From contig NZ_MCUN01000006.1 in NCBI RefSeq assembly GCF_002873455.1, positions 62,001 through 126,000 of the forward strand: 64,000 nt of DNA, read 5' to 3'. Numbering within the stretch: position 1 is the stretch's first letter; the number at the start of each line of letters is the position of its first letter. A program made the position numbers and the translations under genes. This document shows, in pieces, positions 8,690-18,693 of the stretch. Origin of the DNA: Vibrio splendidus (GTDB lineage: Bacteria; Pseudomonadota; Gammaproteobacteria; Enterobacterales; Vibrionaceae). A model generated the notes under the pieces. The model was not told the origin of the DNA. It worked only from the letters and a program-made list of their open reading frames with translations, and did no database searches.

Positions 8690-9838
8690 CTAGCCGAATT
8701 CATTAATTGACGAAAAAAAAGACCCTATTGATTTCACAACTAAGTCCTGTTCTTCTTTCTCCAGTCCATAATAAAGGGGCAGACGAAGAAGCCTTTCGCT
8801 CTCTTGTGTTGTATATCTATCCACACCATTAAATCTACCAAATTTTTCACCGACATAAGCGGAATGCAAAGGTACGTAATGAAATGCTGGTATTATATTT
8901 TCAGACTTCAGGTGAGATATTAGTGATTCTCTTACACTTATATCTTTTATTTTTATATAAAACATATGTCCATTATGGCAACTATCTTTAGGCACGACTG
9001 GCAGCTCTAGCATTCCTTCTCTATCTAAGTAATATAGCTTTTCTCTATATCGCTCCCAACTATCTAAACGGAATTTTTTAATTTTATCAGCGGCCTTTAT
9101 CTGCGCCCACAAGTAGGCCGCCTGTAATTCGGAAGGCAAATAACTACTACCGATATCCACCCACGAATATTTATCAACCATTCCCCTGAAAAATTGACTT
9201 CTGTTCGTACCCTTTTCTCTAATTATTTCCGCACGCTTTACAAATTTCTCATCATTGATTAGAAGCAGACCACCTTCACCACCAGATGTATAGTTTTTTG
9301 TTTCATGAAAACTGTACGCACCTAAATGGCCAATAGAGCCCAAAGGTTTTCCTTTATAAGTTGACATCATCCCTTGAGCTGCATCTTCAATTACAAATAA
9401 GTTATATCGAGCTGCAAGAGACATTATTAAATCCATTTCACAAGCTACACCAGCATAATGGACAGGAACAATTGCCTTTGTTTTCTCAGTAATTGCTTGC
9501 TCAATTAGCTTTTCATTGATATTCATCGTGTCTGGATGGATATCAACAAAAACAATTTTTGCCCCTCTCAGTACAAATGAATTTGCGGTCGATACAAAAG
9601 TATAGCTCGGCATAATAACTTCATCACCAGGCTGTATATCTATTAAAATGGCCGCCATTTCGAGTGCAGCAGTGCAGGACGGTGTCAGTAAAGCCTTCAA
9701 ACATTTGGTTTGTTCTTCGAACCAATGTTGGCATTTTTTGCCATAAGGGCCATCACCAGATAGATGGGAATTAGCAATTGCATCATTAATATATTGAATT
9801 TCTGTACCAGTGACTGGTGGTTTATTAAATGGAATCAT
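8690..9838 (-). CDS. wecE: dTDP-4-amino-4,6-dideoxygalactose transaminase
   Basis: A PLP-dependent aminotransferase (DegT/DnrJ/EryC1 class) making dTDP-Fuc4N from dTDP-4-keto-6-deoxyglucose. It has the E. coli WecE hallmarks: MIPFNKPPVTGTE, LLTPSCTAALEMAA, GDEVIMPSYTFVSTAN, VIEDAAQG, the PLP lysine in HETKNY and EKGTNRSQFFRG. I choose the ATG at 9838, which gives the WecE-type MIPFN start and has a GAGTGAG motif upstream; a GTG four codons earlier is also possible. It overlaps the acetyltransferase gene by 14 bases. Its substrate is supplied by RfbA and RfbB, encoded just upstream. Confidence 0.93.
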   Translation of the reverse strand: MIPFNKPPVTGTEIQYINDAIANSHLSGDGPYGKKCQHWFEEQTKCLKALLTPSCTAALEMAAILIDIQPGDEVIMPSYTFVSTANSFVLRGAKIVFVDIHPDTMNINEKLIEQAITEKTKAIVPVHYAGVACEMDLIMSLAARYNLFVIEDAAQGMMSTYKGKPLGSIGHLGAYSFHETKNYTSGGEGGLLLINDEKFVKRAEIIREKGTNRSQFFRGMVDKYSWVDIGSSYLPSELQAAYLWAQIKAADKIKKFRLDSWERYREKLYYLDREGMLELPVVPKDSCHNGHMFYIKIKDISVRESLISHLKSENIIPAFHYVPLHSAYVGEKFGRFNGVDRYTTQESERLLRLPLYYGLEKEEQDLVVKSIGSFFSSINEFG

Positions 9839-10397
9839 AATTATACTCACTCAAGAATTCGTTTTTTAACTGCAACAAATTTCTTTTTCGTTCTTTAATT
9901 TTCGTAGCTGGGCTTCCAATATAAACGCCCCAAACATCCGTACTTTTCAATACTAAGGACACAGCACCTATTGAACATCCTGTATCGATGGTAACACCAG
10001 GAAAAACAACTGAGTTTGTTCCAATGATTACATATTTATTAATATATACAGGGGCTGATTTTTCATTTTTATATTTTTTAGGTATTAGCGAATTAGTCAT
10101 AGTTTCCCCTGTATAGTCGTCAGTCTGAGTAAAGACTTTAACACCATAAGCAAGAGTACAAAAATCAGCTAAATAAGCACCTTTTTCTCCACCGGCAATC
10201 AAACACATAGGGGTTATGTGTACAAACTTTCCTATTTCAACCACCCCAGAAATAACACAAAAATCATCAATTCTAGAATTATCTCCAATCGAGATCATTT
10301 CATGGTTATAAATACTTGCTTTATCACTAATTTTAACGTTCTTACCTAAACTTTTAAAATTTAACCTAAGAAGCTCTGTTTGAGTTAAATATGCCAT
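9825..10397 (-). CDS. Left-handed beta-helix (hexapeptide) acyltransferase
   Basis: A 190-residue protein built of hexapeptide-like repeats (ISDKASIYNHEMISIGDNSRIDDF, VVEIGKFVHITPM, YVIIGTNSVVFPGVTIDTGCSIGA), the LbetaH fold of trimeric sugar O/N-acetyltransferases. It sits between rfbA and wecE, so the likely substrate is the 4-amino group of dTDP-Fuc4N, giving dTDP-Fuc4NAc, the job done by WecD (a GNAT enzyme) in E. coli. That assignment is from context. I prefer the ATG at 10397 (MAYLTQTELL), which has GGGAT upstream, to the ATG four codons earlier. Confidence 0.8.
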   Translation of the reverse strand: MAYLTQTELLRLNFKSLGKNVKISDKASIYNHEMISIGDNSRIDDFCVISGVVEIGKFVHITPMCLIAGGEKGAYLADFCTLAYGVKVFTQTDDYTGETMTNSLIPKKYKNEKSAPVYINKYVIIGTNSVVFPGVTIDTGCSIGAVSLVLKSTDVWGVYIGSPATKIKERKRNLLQLKNEFLSEYNYDSI

Positions 10398-10422
10398 TTT
10401 ATATCCCATTCAGTACGATATT

Positions 10423-11283
10423 TTAACACAAGCCGTTTAAATACTGCCCATAACTATTTTTAAGCATGGGTTTTGCCAATGCTTTAAGCTGCTCTTTTGT
10501 CAGCCAACCGTTATTAAATGCAATCTCTTCTAAGCAAGCTATCTTATAACCCTGACGATGTTCTATCGTAGATACAAATAATCCTGCATCTTGCAAACTT
10601 TCATATGTTCCAGTATCCAACCATGCAAAACCTCGACCTAGTAGCTCTACATTTAAGTCACCTTGTTCAAGATAGAGCTGATTCACTGAAGTAATTTCAA
10701 GCTCACCACGTTCAGAAGGTTTAATCGATTTAGCTAAGTTTACCACTTGGTTGTCATAGAAATATAAACCAGTTACAGCAAAATTAGATTTTGGGTTCTC
10801 AGGTTTTTCTTCTATAGATAGTGCTTTCATCTCTTCATCAAATTCTACAACACCAAAACGCTCAGGATCTTTTACTTTGTAGCCAAAGACTGTAGCTCCC
10901 TTCTGCTGTTGAGCAGCTTGTAACAACTTAGGTGTAAAACCTTGACCATAAAAGATGTTATCTCCCAGAACTAAACAGACCGAATCATTACCAATAAACT
11001 CTCGACCAATGATAAATGCTTGAGCTAAACCATCAGGTGTCAGCTGAACCGCATACTCAATAGTGATACCAAATTGACTACCATCACCAAGTAAGCGCTT
11101 AAAACTATCATTATCTTCTGGCGTAGTAATAACTAAAACATCTCGTATACCTGCTAACATTAATACAGATAATGGATAGTAGATCATTGGTTTATCATAG
11201 ACAGGTAATAACTGCTTAGATACGCCCATAGTAATAGGATAAAGGCGTGTACCAGAACCGCCAGCAAGGATAATCCCTTTCAT
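10423..11283 (-). CDS. rfbA: Glucose-1-phosphate thymidylyltransferase
   Basis: The 286-residue enzyme makes dTDP-glucose from glucose-1-phosphate and dTTP, the first step to dTDP-deoxysugars. The nucleotide loop [14 protein letters not shown], the lysine in [18 protein letters not shown], the [10 protein letters not shown] metal site and IEEKP are intact and at the positions usual for RmlA/RffH. Its ATG shares one base with the rfbB stop (TAATG), showing translational coupling. It is not accompanied by rmlC or rmlD, so the pathway branches to dTDP-Fuc4N (wecE) rather than to rhamnose. Confidence 0.96.
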   Translation of the reverse strand: MKGIILAGGSGTRLYPITMGVSKQLLPVYDKPMIYYPLSVLMLAGIRDVLVITTPEDNDSFKRLLGDGSQFGITIEYAVQLTPDGLAQAFIIGREFIGNDSVCLVLGDNIFYGQGFTPKLLQAAQQQKGATVFGYKVKDPERFGVVEFDEEMKALSIEEKPENPKSNFAVTGLYFYDNQVVNLAKSIKPSERGELEITSVNQLYLEQGDLNVELLGRGFAWLDTGTYESLQDAGLFVSTIEHRQGYKIACLEEIAFNNGWLTKEQLKALAKPMLKNSYGQYLNGLC

Positions 11284-12359
11284 TAGCTAATTTCCTCATT
11301 TGAAATACCTAAACGTTCTCTAGTATAAGAACCATCTAACACGCGTGACCACCATTGCTTATTGGCTAAATACCATTCAACAGTTTTACGAAGACCTGAT
11401 TCAAATGTCTCTTTTGGTTTCCAATCTAACTCTCGTTCAATTTTCGAAGCATCAATTGCATAACGAACATCGTGTCCAGGGCGATCTGTTACATAGGCAA
11501 TTAAATCGAGGTACTGATTCACATTTTTAGGTTTATTAGGTACTAACTCTTCTAATAGCAAACAAATAGTCTTAACGACATCAATATTAGCTTTTTCATT
11601 GTGGCCGCCAATATTGTATGTCTCGCCAATTTCACCTTCAGTAGCAACTTTATATAGAGCTCGAGCATGATCTTCTACAAATAACCAATCACGAATCTGC
11701 ATACCGTCACCATAAACAGGCAAAGATTTGCCATCTAATGCATTTAAAATCATTAATGGTATTAATTTTTCAGGGAAATGGTAAGGACCGTAATTATTTG
11801 AACAATTAGTGACTATCGTTGGCAAACCATAAGTACGCAACCAAGCACGAACTAAATGATCAGAGGAAGCTTTTGATGCTGAGTATGGCGAGGATGGTTT
11901 ATACGATGTATTTTCTGTAAATAAGTCAAATGTACCTTCTAAATCGCCATATACTTCATCAGTTGAAATATGATGGAAACGAAAAACACTTTGTTTATCA
12001 TCAGATAAAGCATTCCAATAAGCGCGAGTTACTTCTAATAAAGTGTACGTACCAATGATATTTGTTTCAATAAAGGCTGCGGGGCCATCAATTGAGCGAT
12101 CGACATGAGATTCAGCCGCAAGATGCATAATTACGTCAGGCTGATGTTGTTCAAAAATGCGTTTCATTGATTCCGCATCACAGATATCAGCTTTTTCAAA
12201 AATATAACGACAATGATTAGCAACTGAAGTTAACGATTCTAAATTGCCAGCATAGGTAAGCTTATCCACATTAATAGCTACATCTTCTGTATTTTCAATG
12301 ATGTGACGAATGACTGCAGAACCAATAAAACCAGCACCACCTGTAATAAGTATTTTCAT
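11283..12359 (-). CDS. rfbB: dTDP-glucose 4,6-dehydratase
   Basis: A 358-residue extended short-chain dehydrogenase. It has the NAD-binding [10 protein letters not shown] loop at the N-terminus, [12 protein letters not shown], the STDEVYGDL segment and the YSASKASSD catalytic Y-x3-K; all match RmlB/RffG. It turns dTDP-glucose into dTDP-4-keto-6-deoxyglucose, the substrate of WecE. It is the first gene of the block running rfbB, rfbA, acetyltransferase, wecE, wecB. About 800 bases without a gene lie upstream, so transcription either reads through from the flippase or starts locally. Confidence 0.96.
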   Translation of the reverse strand: MKILITGGAGFIGSAVIRHIIENTEDVAINVDKLTYAGNLESLTSVANHCRYIFEKADICDAESMKRIFEQHQPDVIMHLAAESHVDRSIDGPAAFIETNIIGTYTLLEVTRAYWNALSDDKQSVFRFHHISTDEVYGDLEGTFDLFTENTSYKPSSPYSASKASSDHLVRAWLRTYGLPTIVTNCSNNYGPYHFPEKLIPLMILNALDGKSLPVYGDGMQIRDWLFVEDHARALYKVATEGEIGETYNIGGHNEKANIDVVKTICLLLEELVPNKPKNVNQYLDLIAYVTDRPGHDVRYAIDASKIERELDWKPKETFESGLRKTVEWYLANKQWWSRVLDGSYTRERLGISNEEIS

Positions 12360-13169
12360 TTTCTTCTCTCAATTTATACCGTACTAATCTTTCATTTATA
12401 AACATTAGTATTATTCAAGCGCATAGAGCACTTAATATGCTACACATGAAAATGCTTCGACGTATTTGTTCAATAAGTTCGGAATATATTTCCACCTGTA
12501 AACATTGATAGACTTAACTCGGCTGTAATGATTTCTTGAATATAGTCTCGCCAGTAATAAACAGCTTTTCCAAACCATACACTCACCATTCGACCCGTAT
12601 TTTTGACTTTCCAACCGGCTAATACAAGTGTATTTCGGATAACTTAACGGAATATAGGCTGACCTAAATATCGATTTGATGAATCCTTGCTACTCTCTCA
12701 GTGACATCGAAAATACCTGTTTCACCATAAGCACTGTCGTAATAATCAGCTCACTGAATCGAAGTAGCCTACCATGTCTATTATATCTACTTTGCACCTA
12801 CCCACTAACTTCTTCTTCATCAATCTAAGAGGTCAAAGAACCATGATTAATTGGTTATTGATTTAATACTTCCTGTTAATTGTTTTATAAAGAGATTTAG
12901 GCATATGACAGAGAGAGGGGAAAAATGTAGCTGATCAGATACTAGGTTCTAGATTTAGTTCCACTGGATTATGCAATAAAACCTACAACTACAAAAAGAT
13001 CATTTCTTTTTTGAACCCCAACTTATTAAACCACTTTAGTTTGATAGGCCAAGTATCGATGAACTCAATTATACTAGCCTTAGGATAGAATCATATGATG
13101 GCTAGAATAATGCCATCTATCACTTAGGTTTCTGTCTAATACTGAGTGACACCGTGCACCAGTTCTTTA
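12360..13169. other. Gene-free gap with possible coding remnants
   Basis: No frame over about 60 codons is open in these 810 bases. Minus-strand frames around 12,430-12,650 hold short protein-like runs (for example VYYWRDYIQEIITAELS) interrupted by stops, which suggests decay of an older gene or mobile element, but I cannot name a family. No terminator or convincing promoter was seen. The gap splits the glycan operon between the second glycosyltransferase and rfbB. Confidence 0.4.
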
Positions 13170-14057
13170 TCAAATATGGATACCTAGTTTCTCTAATTGT
13201 TTAAGGAATACTTTCGAATATTTTTTAATGCTAGGGTTTTTTTCTACTATTTCCCTAAAAAACTTATTCTTTCTAACTCCAGAGCCAACAACTACACCTG
13301 AACTCAGCCTCTCACTAAGGTCTAGCGTTAGGTGGAAACCTTTTGATATATAATATTTATAGGCTATATCGAATTTACTTGTAGCACCAGAGCCTTGAGA
13401 AATAGCAGCTTCATTAGTACCTAACTCCTTGCCATAGTGTGGAAGGCTTCCCCAAAGCTCTTGATCTCCAATAGGATGAGGAGGTACAAAGGTTTTTAAA
13501 CCAAACTTTTGAAGCATGTAAGAAAAATGTATATCTTCTCCAGCCACCCTGCTAAAGTTTTTAGGTGGTAATTCACTCCAGAACATGGCTAAATGTTCTC
13601 TTTTAAAAAACCAAGCATGGCCAACTATATCAACTTGAACAGTATGTTCATTTGGGTATGCCCAGCCAAATTCTTTATAAGGATGGTATCTTTTACTGCT
13701 TAAATATTGCAATCCTCTAGTACCAAGAAGGCCGTCATGTGATTTTATCGTATCTACACAGTTTTCGAACCATTTGCTTCCTGGTATTGTGTCATCATCC
13801 AACAAGCATATGTAATCAGCATCAATATTAAGAGCAAATGCAAACCTTGCCCAAACGCCTAAATTCTCACTACAATCAGCTAGTATAAATCTCGATTTCA
13901 AGTATTCAGGTATCTCTTGGCCATGGTTTTGCCATACGTATATATCTGATGCTTTGATAGTCTGTTTGTCAATCGCATCTAATTGTAATTCTAAAAACTC
14001 TGTTCTTTTATATGCATTTAGTACAACTGCAATTCTGACATTATTTTCATTTACCAT
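13170..14057 (-). CDS. GT-A (family 2-like) glycosyltransferase
   Basis: A 295-residue cytoplasmic protein. It begins with a Rossmann-like strand and the VVLNAYKRTEFLELQLDAI motif common to GT-A enzymes, has the metal-binding DDD in YICLLDDDTIPGSKW at about residue 100, and later EDIHFSYML, a typical E-D acidic position near the acceptor site. It overlaps the GT-D gene by 7 bases, so the two probably act in succession on the repeat unit. Family 2 or a GT64-like exostosin-type transferase are both possible. No transmembrane helix is seen. Confidence 0.8.
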   Translation of the reverse strand: MVNENNVRIAVVLNAYKRTEFLELQLDAIDKQTIKASDIYVWQNHGQEIPEYLKSRFILADCSENLGVWARFAFALNIDADYICLLDDDTIPGSKWFENCVDTIKSHDGLLGTRGLQYLSSKRYHPYKEFGWAYPNEHTVQVDIVGHAWFFKREHLAMFWSELPPKNFSRVAGEDIHFSYMLQKFGLKTFVPPHPIGDQELWGSLPHYGKELGTNEAAISQGSGATSKFDIAYKYYISKGFHLTLDLSERLSSGVVVGSGVRKNKFFREIVEKNPSIKKYSKVFLKQLEKLGIHI

Positions 14058-14893
14058 TTAATTTCAAACCTTTTTCTTTTTCTCAAGAGTAGTTTATCTA
14101 TCAGAGTTCTATCATCCTTGAGATAATCCCGTATGTTGCTCTGCAATAACAAAAGATCGTTAATAGAGGTTCCAACATCTATAAATGTAATATCTTGCCT
14201 TTTCAAAAATAATTTATGCCCGATAATTTTTGTTAACGAAGATGCTGAAGACAATATTAAAGCCCCCTTCTCTACATTTTTCATAGTAGTCATAATACCG
14301 TCAAGACAACTCTCATATGTCCCAAAAAAATTATCTGGCACTGGAATATGCTGTGCTTCTGCTAATATACCACTCAGTGTCGCTCTATGATTCGCGATAA
14401 CATATATATTAGTGTACTTTGAAATTAATGGTACCAATTCACATCGATACTTCTCGTAGTTAGAATTTAGTAATAAGTCAGCGAATGTGATATTATCATC
14501 AAAACCACCATTTAATCGCAGCATAAACTCACGGTCATTAATTGCATCATTATGTGATGTAGGGATACCTTTATAAAATCTCATATCTTTAAACATTGCA
14601 GATTCTAGTAGGTCCTTCCGAATATTTCTATGACATTGAGGATCGAATTTCTTTGAGTCAAAGTCAGGGTATTTATTTGTGAAACTCTGCCCTCTAAATA
14701 TTGTAATTCCATTACTAATCTCTAAGTACCTATTTTTAAGTATCTCTGTTTCACCATCACTGAATCGAATAAAGCTAAATGGTTCTTGACTATCCAAAAG
14801 GTCATGTATTTTCATTAAATGTTTCACTGGATCAGGTATCAAATCTGTTGTTTCCATAATTTTTAATCTACCTATGTTTTCATAACTTTTCAT
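14051..14893 (-). CDS. GT-D fold (DUF1792-type) glycosyltransferase
   Basis: This 280-residue protein carries FIRFSDGETEIL near residue 40, the R-x-x-DGE nucleotide-sugar/metal motif that defines the GT-D fold first described for DUF1792 proteins. The later segments NIYVIANHRATLSG and ALILSSASSLTKIIGHKL fit the Rossmann core. I use the ATG at 14893; a GTG two codons earlier and an ATG 12 codons later are alternatives. It lies between the flippase gene (39-base gap) and the GT-A gene (overlap). It most likely adds one sugar to the lipid-linked repeat; the donor is not identifiable. Confidence 0.72.
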   Translation of the reverse strand: MKSYENIGRLKIMETTDLIPDPVKHLMKIHDLLDSQEPFSFIRFSDGETEILKNRYLEISNGITIFRGQSFTNKYPDFDSKKFDPQCHRNIRKDLLESAMFKDMRFYKGIPTSHNDAINDREFMLRLNGGFDDNITFADLLLNSNYEKYRCELVPLISKYTNIYVIANHRATLSGILAEAQHIPVPDNFFGTYESCLDGIMTTMKNVEKGALILSSASSLTKIIGHKLFLKRQDITFIDVGTSINDLLLLQSNIRDYLKDDRTLIDKLLLRKRKRFEIKW

Positions 14894-14938
14894 CAACACG
14901 AATAACAGCTATATTTCAGTTTAATGTCTGAATTTACG

Positions 14939-16720
14939 TCAAGAAAATTTATCCATCTCTCTAAAGTGAGCATTATTTTCTATTAAATACTGATAGTTTC
15001 CTTCATCGACAATCTCACCCTTTTCCATAAAGTATATACGATCACAATTCTTAATTGTTTTTAGTCTATGAGCAATCATTACAATAGTTTTCTTACCTGA
15101 CAATTTCTCAATTGACTCCATTATTTGATTTTCAGTAATACCATCTAATGCGCTGGTTGCTTCATCAAAAATTAGAATTTCAGATTCAGCATATAATGCT
15201 CTCGCAATACTTATCCTCTGCCTTTGACCACCAGAGATTTGTATTCCATTCTCACCAAGGTGACTATTAATCCCCTCAGAAAAACTATTAACCAGCTCTG
15301 TCAAGCAAGAAAGCTCAACGGCTTTATTAAGCTTAGTCCAATCTATTTCCGTATAGTCAACACCAAATGCAATATTTTCTGCAATCGTAGAATCTAACAA
15401 GCTCACAGATTGAGGAACATAAGAAATATTATGATGCCAAGCAGATAATTCTTCTATTGATGTACCGTCAGCTCTCAGTTGACCACTATTTAATGACAAT
15501 AATCCACAAAGTACATCAATTAATGTTGACTTTCCTGAACCAGAATGGCCCACGACACCTATTTTTTCAAACTTATTAATCTTTAAGTTAATCGTATCTA
15601 AAGCCAATCGATCATTACAATCGTATGAAAAACACCCTTGTGATACTTCGAGTGAATGTTCAAATGGTATCGAGATTGCAGTTCCTTCTGGTTTGATCTT
15701 AATGGCACTAAGTGACATATCCGACTTAAGGATCCCCACTACCGAGATATTTCCCTTGATCATTGCAAGGTTATTATAAACCTGCTGTAGTGAGGGTAGT
15801 AATTTAAAGGCAGCTAAACCATAAATAGTAAGTAACGGCAATATAGTTGAAAAATCCTCACCTTTGATAATCAGATTAAGTATGATGATCATTATCATAC
15901 TTACATATGCAAGCCATTCCATCATATATCTTGGTGCACCTGCGATTGTCATTGTGCTAGCTTGAGCTCGTGACTGCTGAAGACTTTGTTTTTCAAAAGA
16001 GTCAATGAAGTATTGTCTTTTATCTAAAAGAATTGCTGATTTTGTATTTGCAAACGCTTCTTTTACTATCTTACTTTTTAATTGATTTGCTTCAGATACT
16101 AAATTACCATTTCGTTGTAAACGCTTCTTAAGTACTGCCGAAATCAATACATAGCTCGAAACAAAAAAAAGAATAACGAATAAACTCGTATCTATATCAT
16201 ATGAAAAAATAGCCATGCTTATTAATAAAATAAAAACCAACCTTGAAACCATATTAACGGCAGGTACTATTACAGCGCCGACTAAACGAGCTGTTTCGAT
16301 TAATACATTATTTGATAAAGAGCTTGAATTATTTTTTACATAATAAATCCAATCTCGAGTTTGATAAAAACTAAACAATCTAGACGTCAGTTCATGACCA
16401 AAACCTAAAGATATCTGATTTATTTTTTTTGTCATAACGACTGACAATAAAGAGCTTACGGTTAGAGATATTAATATTAAGCAAGAAATACTTAATAAAA
16501 CACTGCTAAATGCTATGCCTTCAGGTAAAGTAATATTCAAATAATCTAGATAGGAGTCTAGTTTATTATTATCTGAAACTACACCCATAAACCCAGCAAT
16601 CATACCAATCGTAACAAGTTCAAATACTGAAATCGCCACAACCATGATTTGTAGAAATCCCAACCGTCTTCGTTGCTCTAAAGATAGGATCGACCATAAT
16701 TGTTTAAATTGTCTTATCAT
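14939..16720 (-). CDS. ABC half-transporter, PglK/Wzk-like lipid-linked oligosaccharide flippase
   Basis: A 593-residue protein with an N-terminal six-helix exporter domain (about 1-330) and a C-terminal ATPase: Walker A GHSGSGKST, signature ISGGQRQRISIARAL, Walker B EILIFDEATSALD and the switch histidine in MIAHRL. Size and the pre-ATPase segment (FKLLPSLQQVYNNLAMIKGNI) resemble PglK of Campylobacter more than MsbA. PglK and Wzk flip undecaprenyl-linked oligosaccharides. It is the first gene after the ops element, which suits an assembly or export role. No Wzx or Wzy polymerase was seen in the window, so a Wzk-type export route is plausible. MsbA-like lipid export cannot be excluded. Confidence 0.82.
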   Translation of the reverse strand: MIRQFKQLWSILSLEQRRRLGFLQIMVVAISVFELVTIGMIAGFMGVVSDNNKLDSYLDYLNITLPEGIAFSSVLLSISCLILISLTVSSLLSVVMTKKINQISLGFGHELTSRLFSFYQTRDWIYYVKNNSSSLSNNVLIETARLVGAVIVPAVNMVSRLVFILLISMAIFSYDIDTSLFVILFFVSSYVLISAVLKKRLQRNGNLVSEANQLKSKIVKEAFANTKSAILLDKRQYFIDSFEKQSLQQSRAQASTMTIAGAPRYMMEWLAYVSMIMIIILNLIIKGEDFSTILPLLTIYGLAAFKLLPSLQQVYNNLAMIKGNISVVGILKSDMSLSAIKIKPEGTAISIPFEHSLEVSQGCFSYDCNDRLALDTINLKINKFEKIGVVGHSGSGKSTLIDVLCGLLSLNSGQLRADGTSIEELSAWHHNISYVPQSVSLLDSTIAENIAFGVDYTEIDWTKLNKAVELSCLTELVNSFSEGINSHLGENGIQISGGQRQRISIARALYAESEILIFDEATSALDGITENQIMESIEKLSGKKTIVMIAHRLKTIKNCDRIYFMEKGEIVDEGNYQYLIENNAHFREMDKFS

Positions 16721-18152
16721 TTTATCTTCTCATATCTCCATTTAGGAAGGCGTTTCGAACATACATGTTCAGATATTTTGAGCTGACGTGTAGGCTCGAG
16801 GAGCAAAGTTTACAGATGCTTACATGAACCATTCCATACATGACTTTTTAGGTGAATCAGATTAATCATTTCCATAGTTTGTGCTATTGCCTATTTAAAA
16901 GGAACGTCACAATCGAAATCACCAACCCCTTTCAAAAAACACTGCACTGACCATAAAGATGAATATCTATCCACTAATCTTGATCACTAAGCACTAAGCA
17001 CATTAAAAACGAAATGATATCGATAATATCGAGTTTGCTTCGCCTTGTGATCAATAATCAAGGGTAGCATCGAAATGCATAAAGGATTCTGGTTACTCAT
17101 CGTTTGGTCTCTAGTTTGTCTATGAAGGTAGTAGAAAAAAACTAAGATGATCTACAAATCGAACATCGAAAAGTTAATTGCTATGTGATTGCTATAAATA
17201 ATAAAATCCAATAATTGAGAAACTATCATGCAATGGCCTTTTAAAGATGAGCAGGGACGTGAATACCCTATGAGATTAGTTCCGATTCGTATTCAGATAC
17301 GCTACCGCCCTTAGGTTTGGCTCCTAAAGGCAAAAGTTCACAACTTGTTCGTGTATTGTCTGTGGTTAAACTTACAGTGTATTTTAGCAAAAGTGCTTTA
17401 TATTAACCACTTTGAATTTGGTGTCGCAGGGCAGGTGTCTTACAATGCACTTCCCTAGTGAAAACATTGTACACTTTGTAAAAATTACGTATCTATCTAG
17501 CATCGATTTTCTGTATCAATTAGCAAGTTGCTGTATCGCACAGCGAAGTTTGGGGTGTTATTCACCATCTACAAGCCCTCTCCCTCTCTTGATATCTTTT
17601 TACCAAATGATTTATTTCTACACGATCAGTACTCTAAGCCGCTATTGCCTACGTGCCGTTCTCCATTATTCAGTCTTCATCGTTCCACATTGATTCATCA
17701 CCAAAATATTAAATAGGTATGCGGAACACGATAGAGAATCGAGTTTCAAACATGATTGTCGTCGGAGGAAAAGCCACGAAAGCTATACAGTCGAAGCCAC
17801 CAAGACGCATAACATTGTTAGGAATAATATTCGGGAGGGGGGCGGCGGCTATTGACATTGTATTTAACGAATGAGATGACTAAACATTAGACACAAGCAG
17901 ACTGGATACGAAGGACTCAGAGTATGTGTAAATGACAGGTAGACGAGATTCGAAGAGCTACTAGACGAGAGCATCATTTCACAATAAAAGAGCGAAATAC
18001 TTGAAATATCACTGTTACGCACGACTTGCATTTTTAGTATCCAAGGGAAAGGGAGTTGGCCCAACTACATCCTTCCTCTGTATTCTCCTACCCTTTCTCG
18101 CTATACTCCTGACCTATAGTTTTTCGCCCAATAACGAATAAGAGTTCAAGAT
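16721..18152. other. 1.4-kb gene-free region with long leader of the glycan operon
   Basis: No frame here looks like a gene. The open frames at 17,412-17,716 and 17,864-18,064 have low-complexity or serine/leucine-rich translations and no ribosome binding site. The left part should be the roughly 580-base untranslated leader between the ops element and the flippase gene. The right part upstream of yibN may hold debris from past recombination at the O-antigen edge and the yibN promoter. Confidence 0.5.
17299..17309 (-). promoter_or_regulatory. ops element (JUMPstart core), RfaH recruitment site
   Basis: Read on the minus strand the bases are GGCGGTAGCGT, the ops core that pauses RNA polymerase and loads the antiterminator RfaH, preceded by AACCTAAG in the way of JUMPstart sequences. 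It faces the glycan operon, 579 bases upstream of the flippase start. RfaH control of long, AT-rich O-antigen and capsule operons is established for enterobacteria and Vibrio. I infer that it lets transcription run through much of 16,720 to 1. The promoter should lie at higher coordinates but was not identified. Confidence 0.85.
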
Positions 18153-18587
18153 ATGCAAGAGTTAGTTCCATTTGTTCAAGATAATATGATTTTAGCCATC
18201 GTATGGATCGGCTTGGTTGTTGCCATCATTGCGAACGTTATCAAGACATCAAACGCAGCCTACAAAGAGATCACGGCAGCGCAAACCACACACATGATTA
18301 ACCGTGAAAATGGCGTTGTGGTTGATATTCGTACTAAAGATGAGTTCAAAAAGGGCCATATTACGGACGCAGTTCACATTTTGCCGTCAGATATCAAAGC
18401 AAATAGCTTTGGTAGCCTTGAAAGCCACAAAGCAGACCCAATCATCGTAGTATGCAAGACAGGTCAAACCGCTCAAGAAAGCGCGAACTTGCTAGTTAAA
18501 GCAGGTTTCGAAAACGTAAGCGTACTGAAAAGCGGCTTAGTGGCTTGGAGCGAAGCTAACTTACCTTTGGTTAAAGGTAAGAAGTAG
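18153..18587 (+). CDS. yibN: Membrane-anchored rhodanese-like protein
   Basis: A 144-residue protein with one N-terminal membrane helix (MILAIVWIGLVVAIIANVI) and a rhodanese domain: VDIRTKDEFKKGHI, then the active-site loop VVCKTGQTAQESA with the persulfide-forming cysteine. It matches YibN, whose gene precedes grxC and secB in E. coli. Here the grxC that separates yibN from secB in E. coli is absent between them. YibN faces the cytoplasm at the inner membrane; sulfur transfer is presumed from the cysteine, and links to protein export have been suggested from gene order. A GAGTTC sequence lies upstream of the ATG. Confidence 0.9.
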   Translation: MQELVPFVQDNMILAIVWIGLVVAIIANVIKTSNAAYKEITAAQTTHMINRENGVVVDIRTKDEFKKGHITDAVHILPSDIKANSFGSLESHKADPIIVVCKTGQTAQESANLLVKAGFENVSVLKSGLVAWSEANLPLVKGKK

Positions 18588-18633
18588 TTCAAAGCAAAAA
18601 GTAAGCTGACCTGATTACACGAATATGACTTTA

Positions 18634-18667
18634 AGGTTTTGTTTGGCTGATATGACGAACAAAACCT
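18634..18667 (+). terminator. Hairpin between yibN and secB (weak terminator or attenuator)
   Basis: A perfect 10-base inverted repeat (AGGTTTTGTT / AACAAAACCT, 14-base loop) is followed by AATTATAAATTTTT. It lies 27 bases before the secB start. The stem is AT-rich and the U-run comes late, so partial termination or mRNA processing is as likely as full termination. Confidence 0.4.
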
Positions 18668-18693
18668 AATTATAAATTTTTAAGGACAAGAAA

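Noticed and set aside
17864-18064. 66-residue minus-strand frame upstream of yibN
   Set aside because: Serine-rich, low-complexity translation, no ribosome binding site, no recognisable motif, in a gap probably shaped by past recombination.
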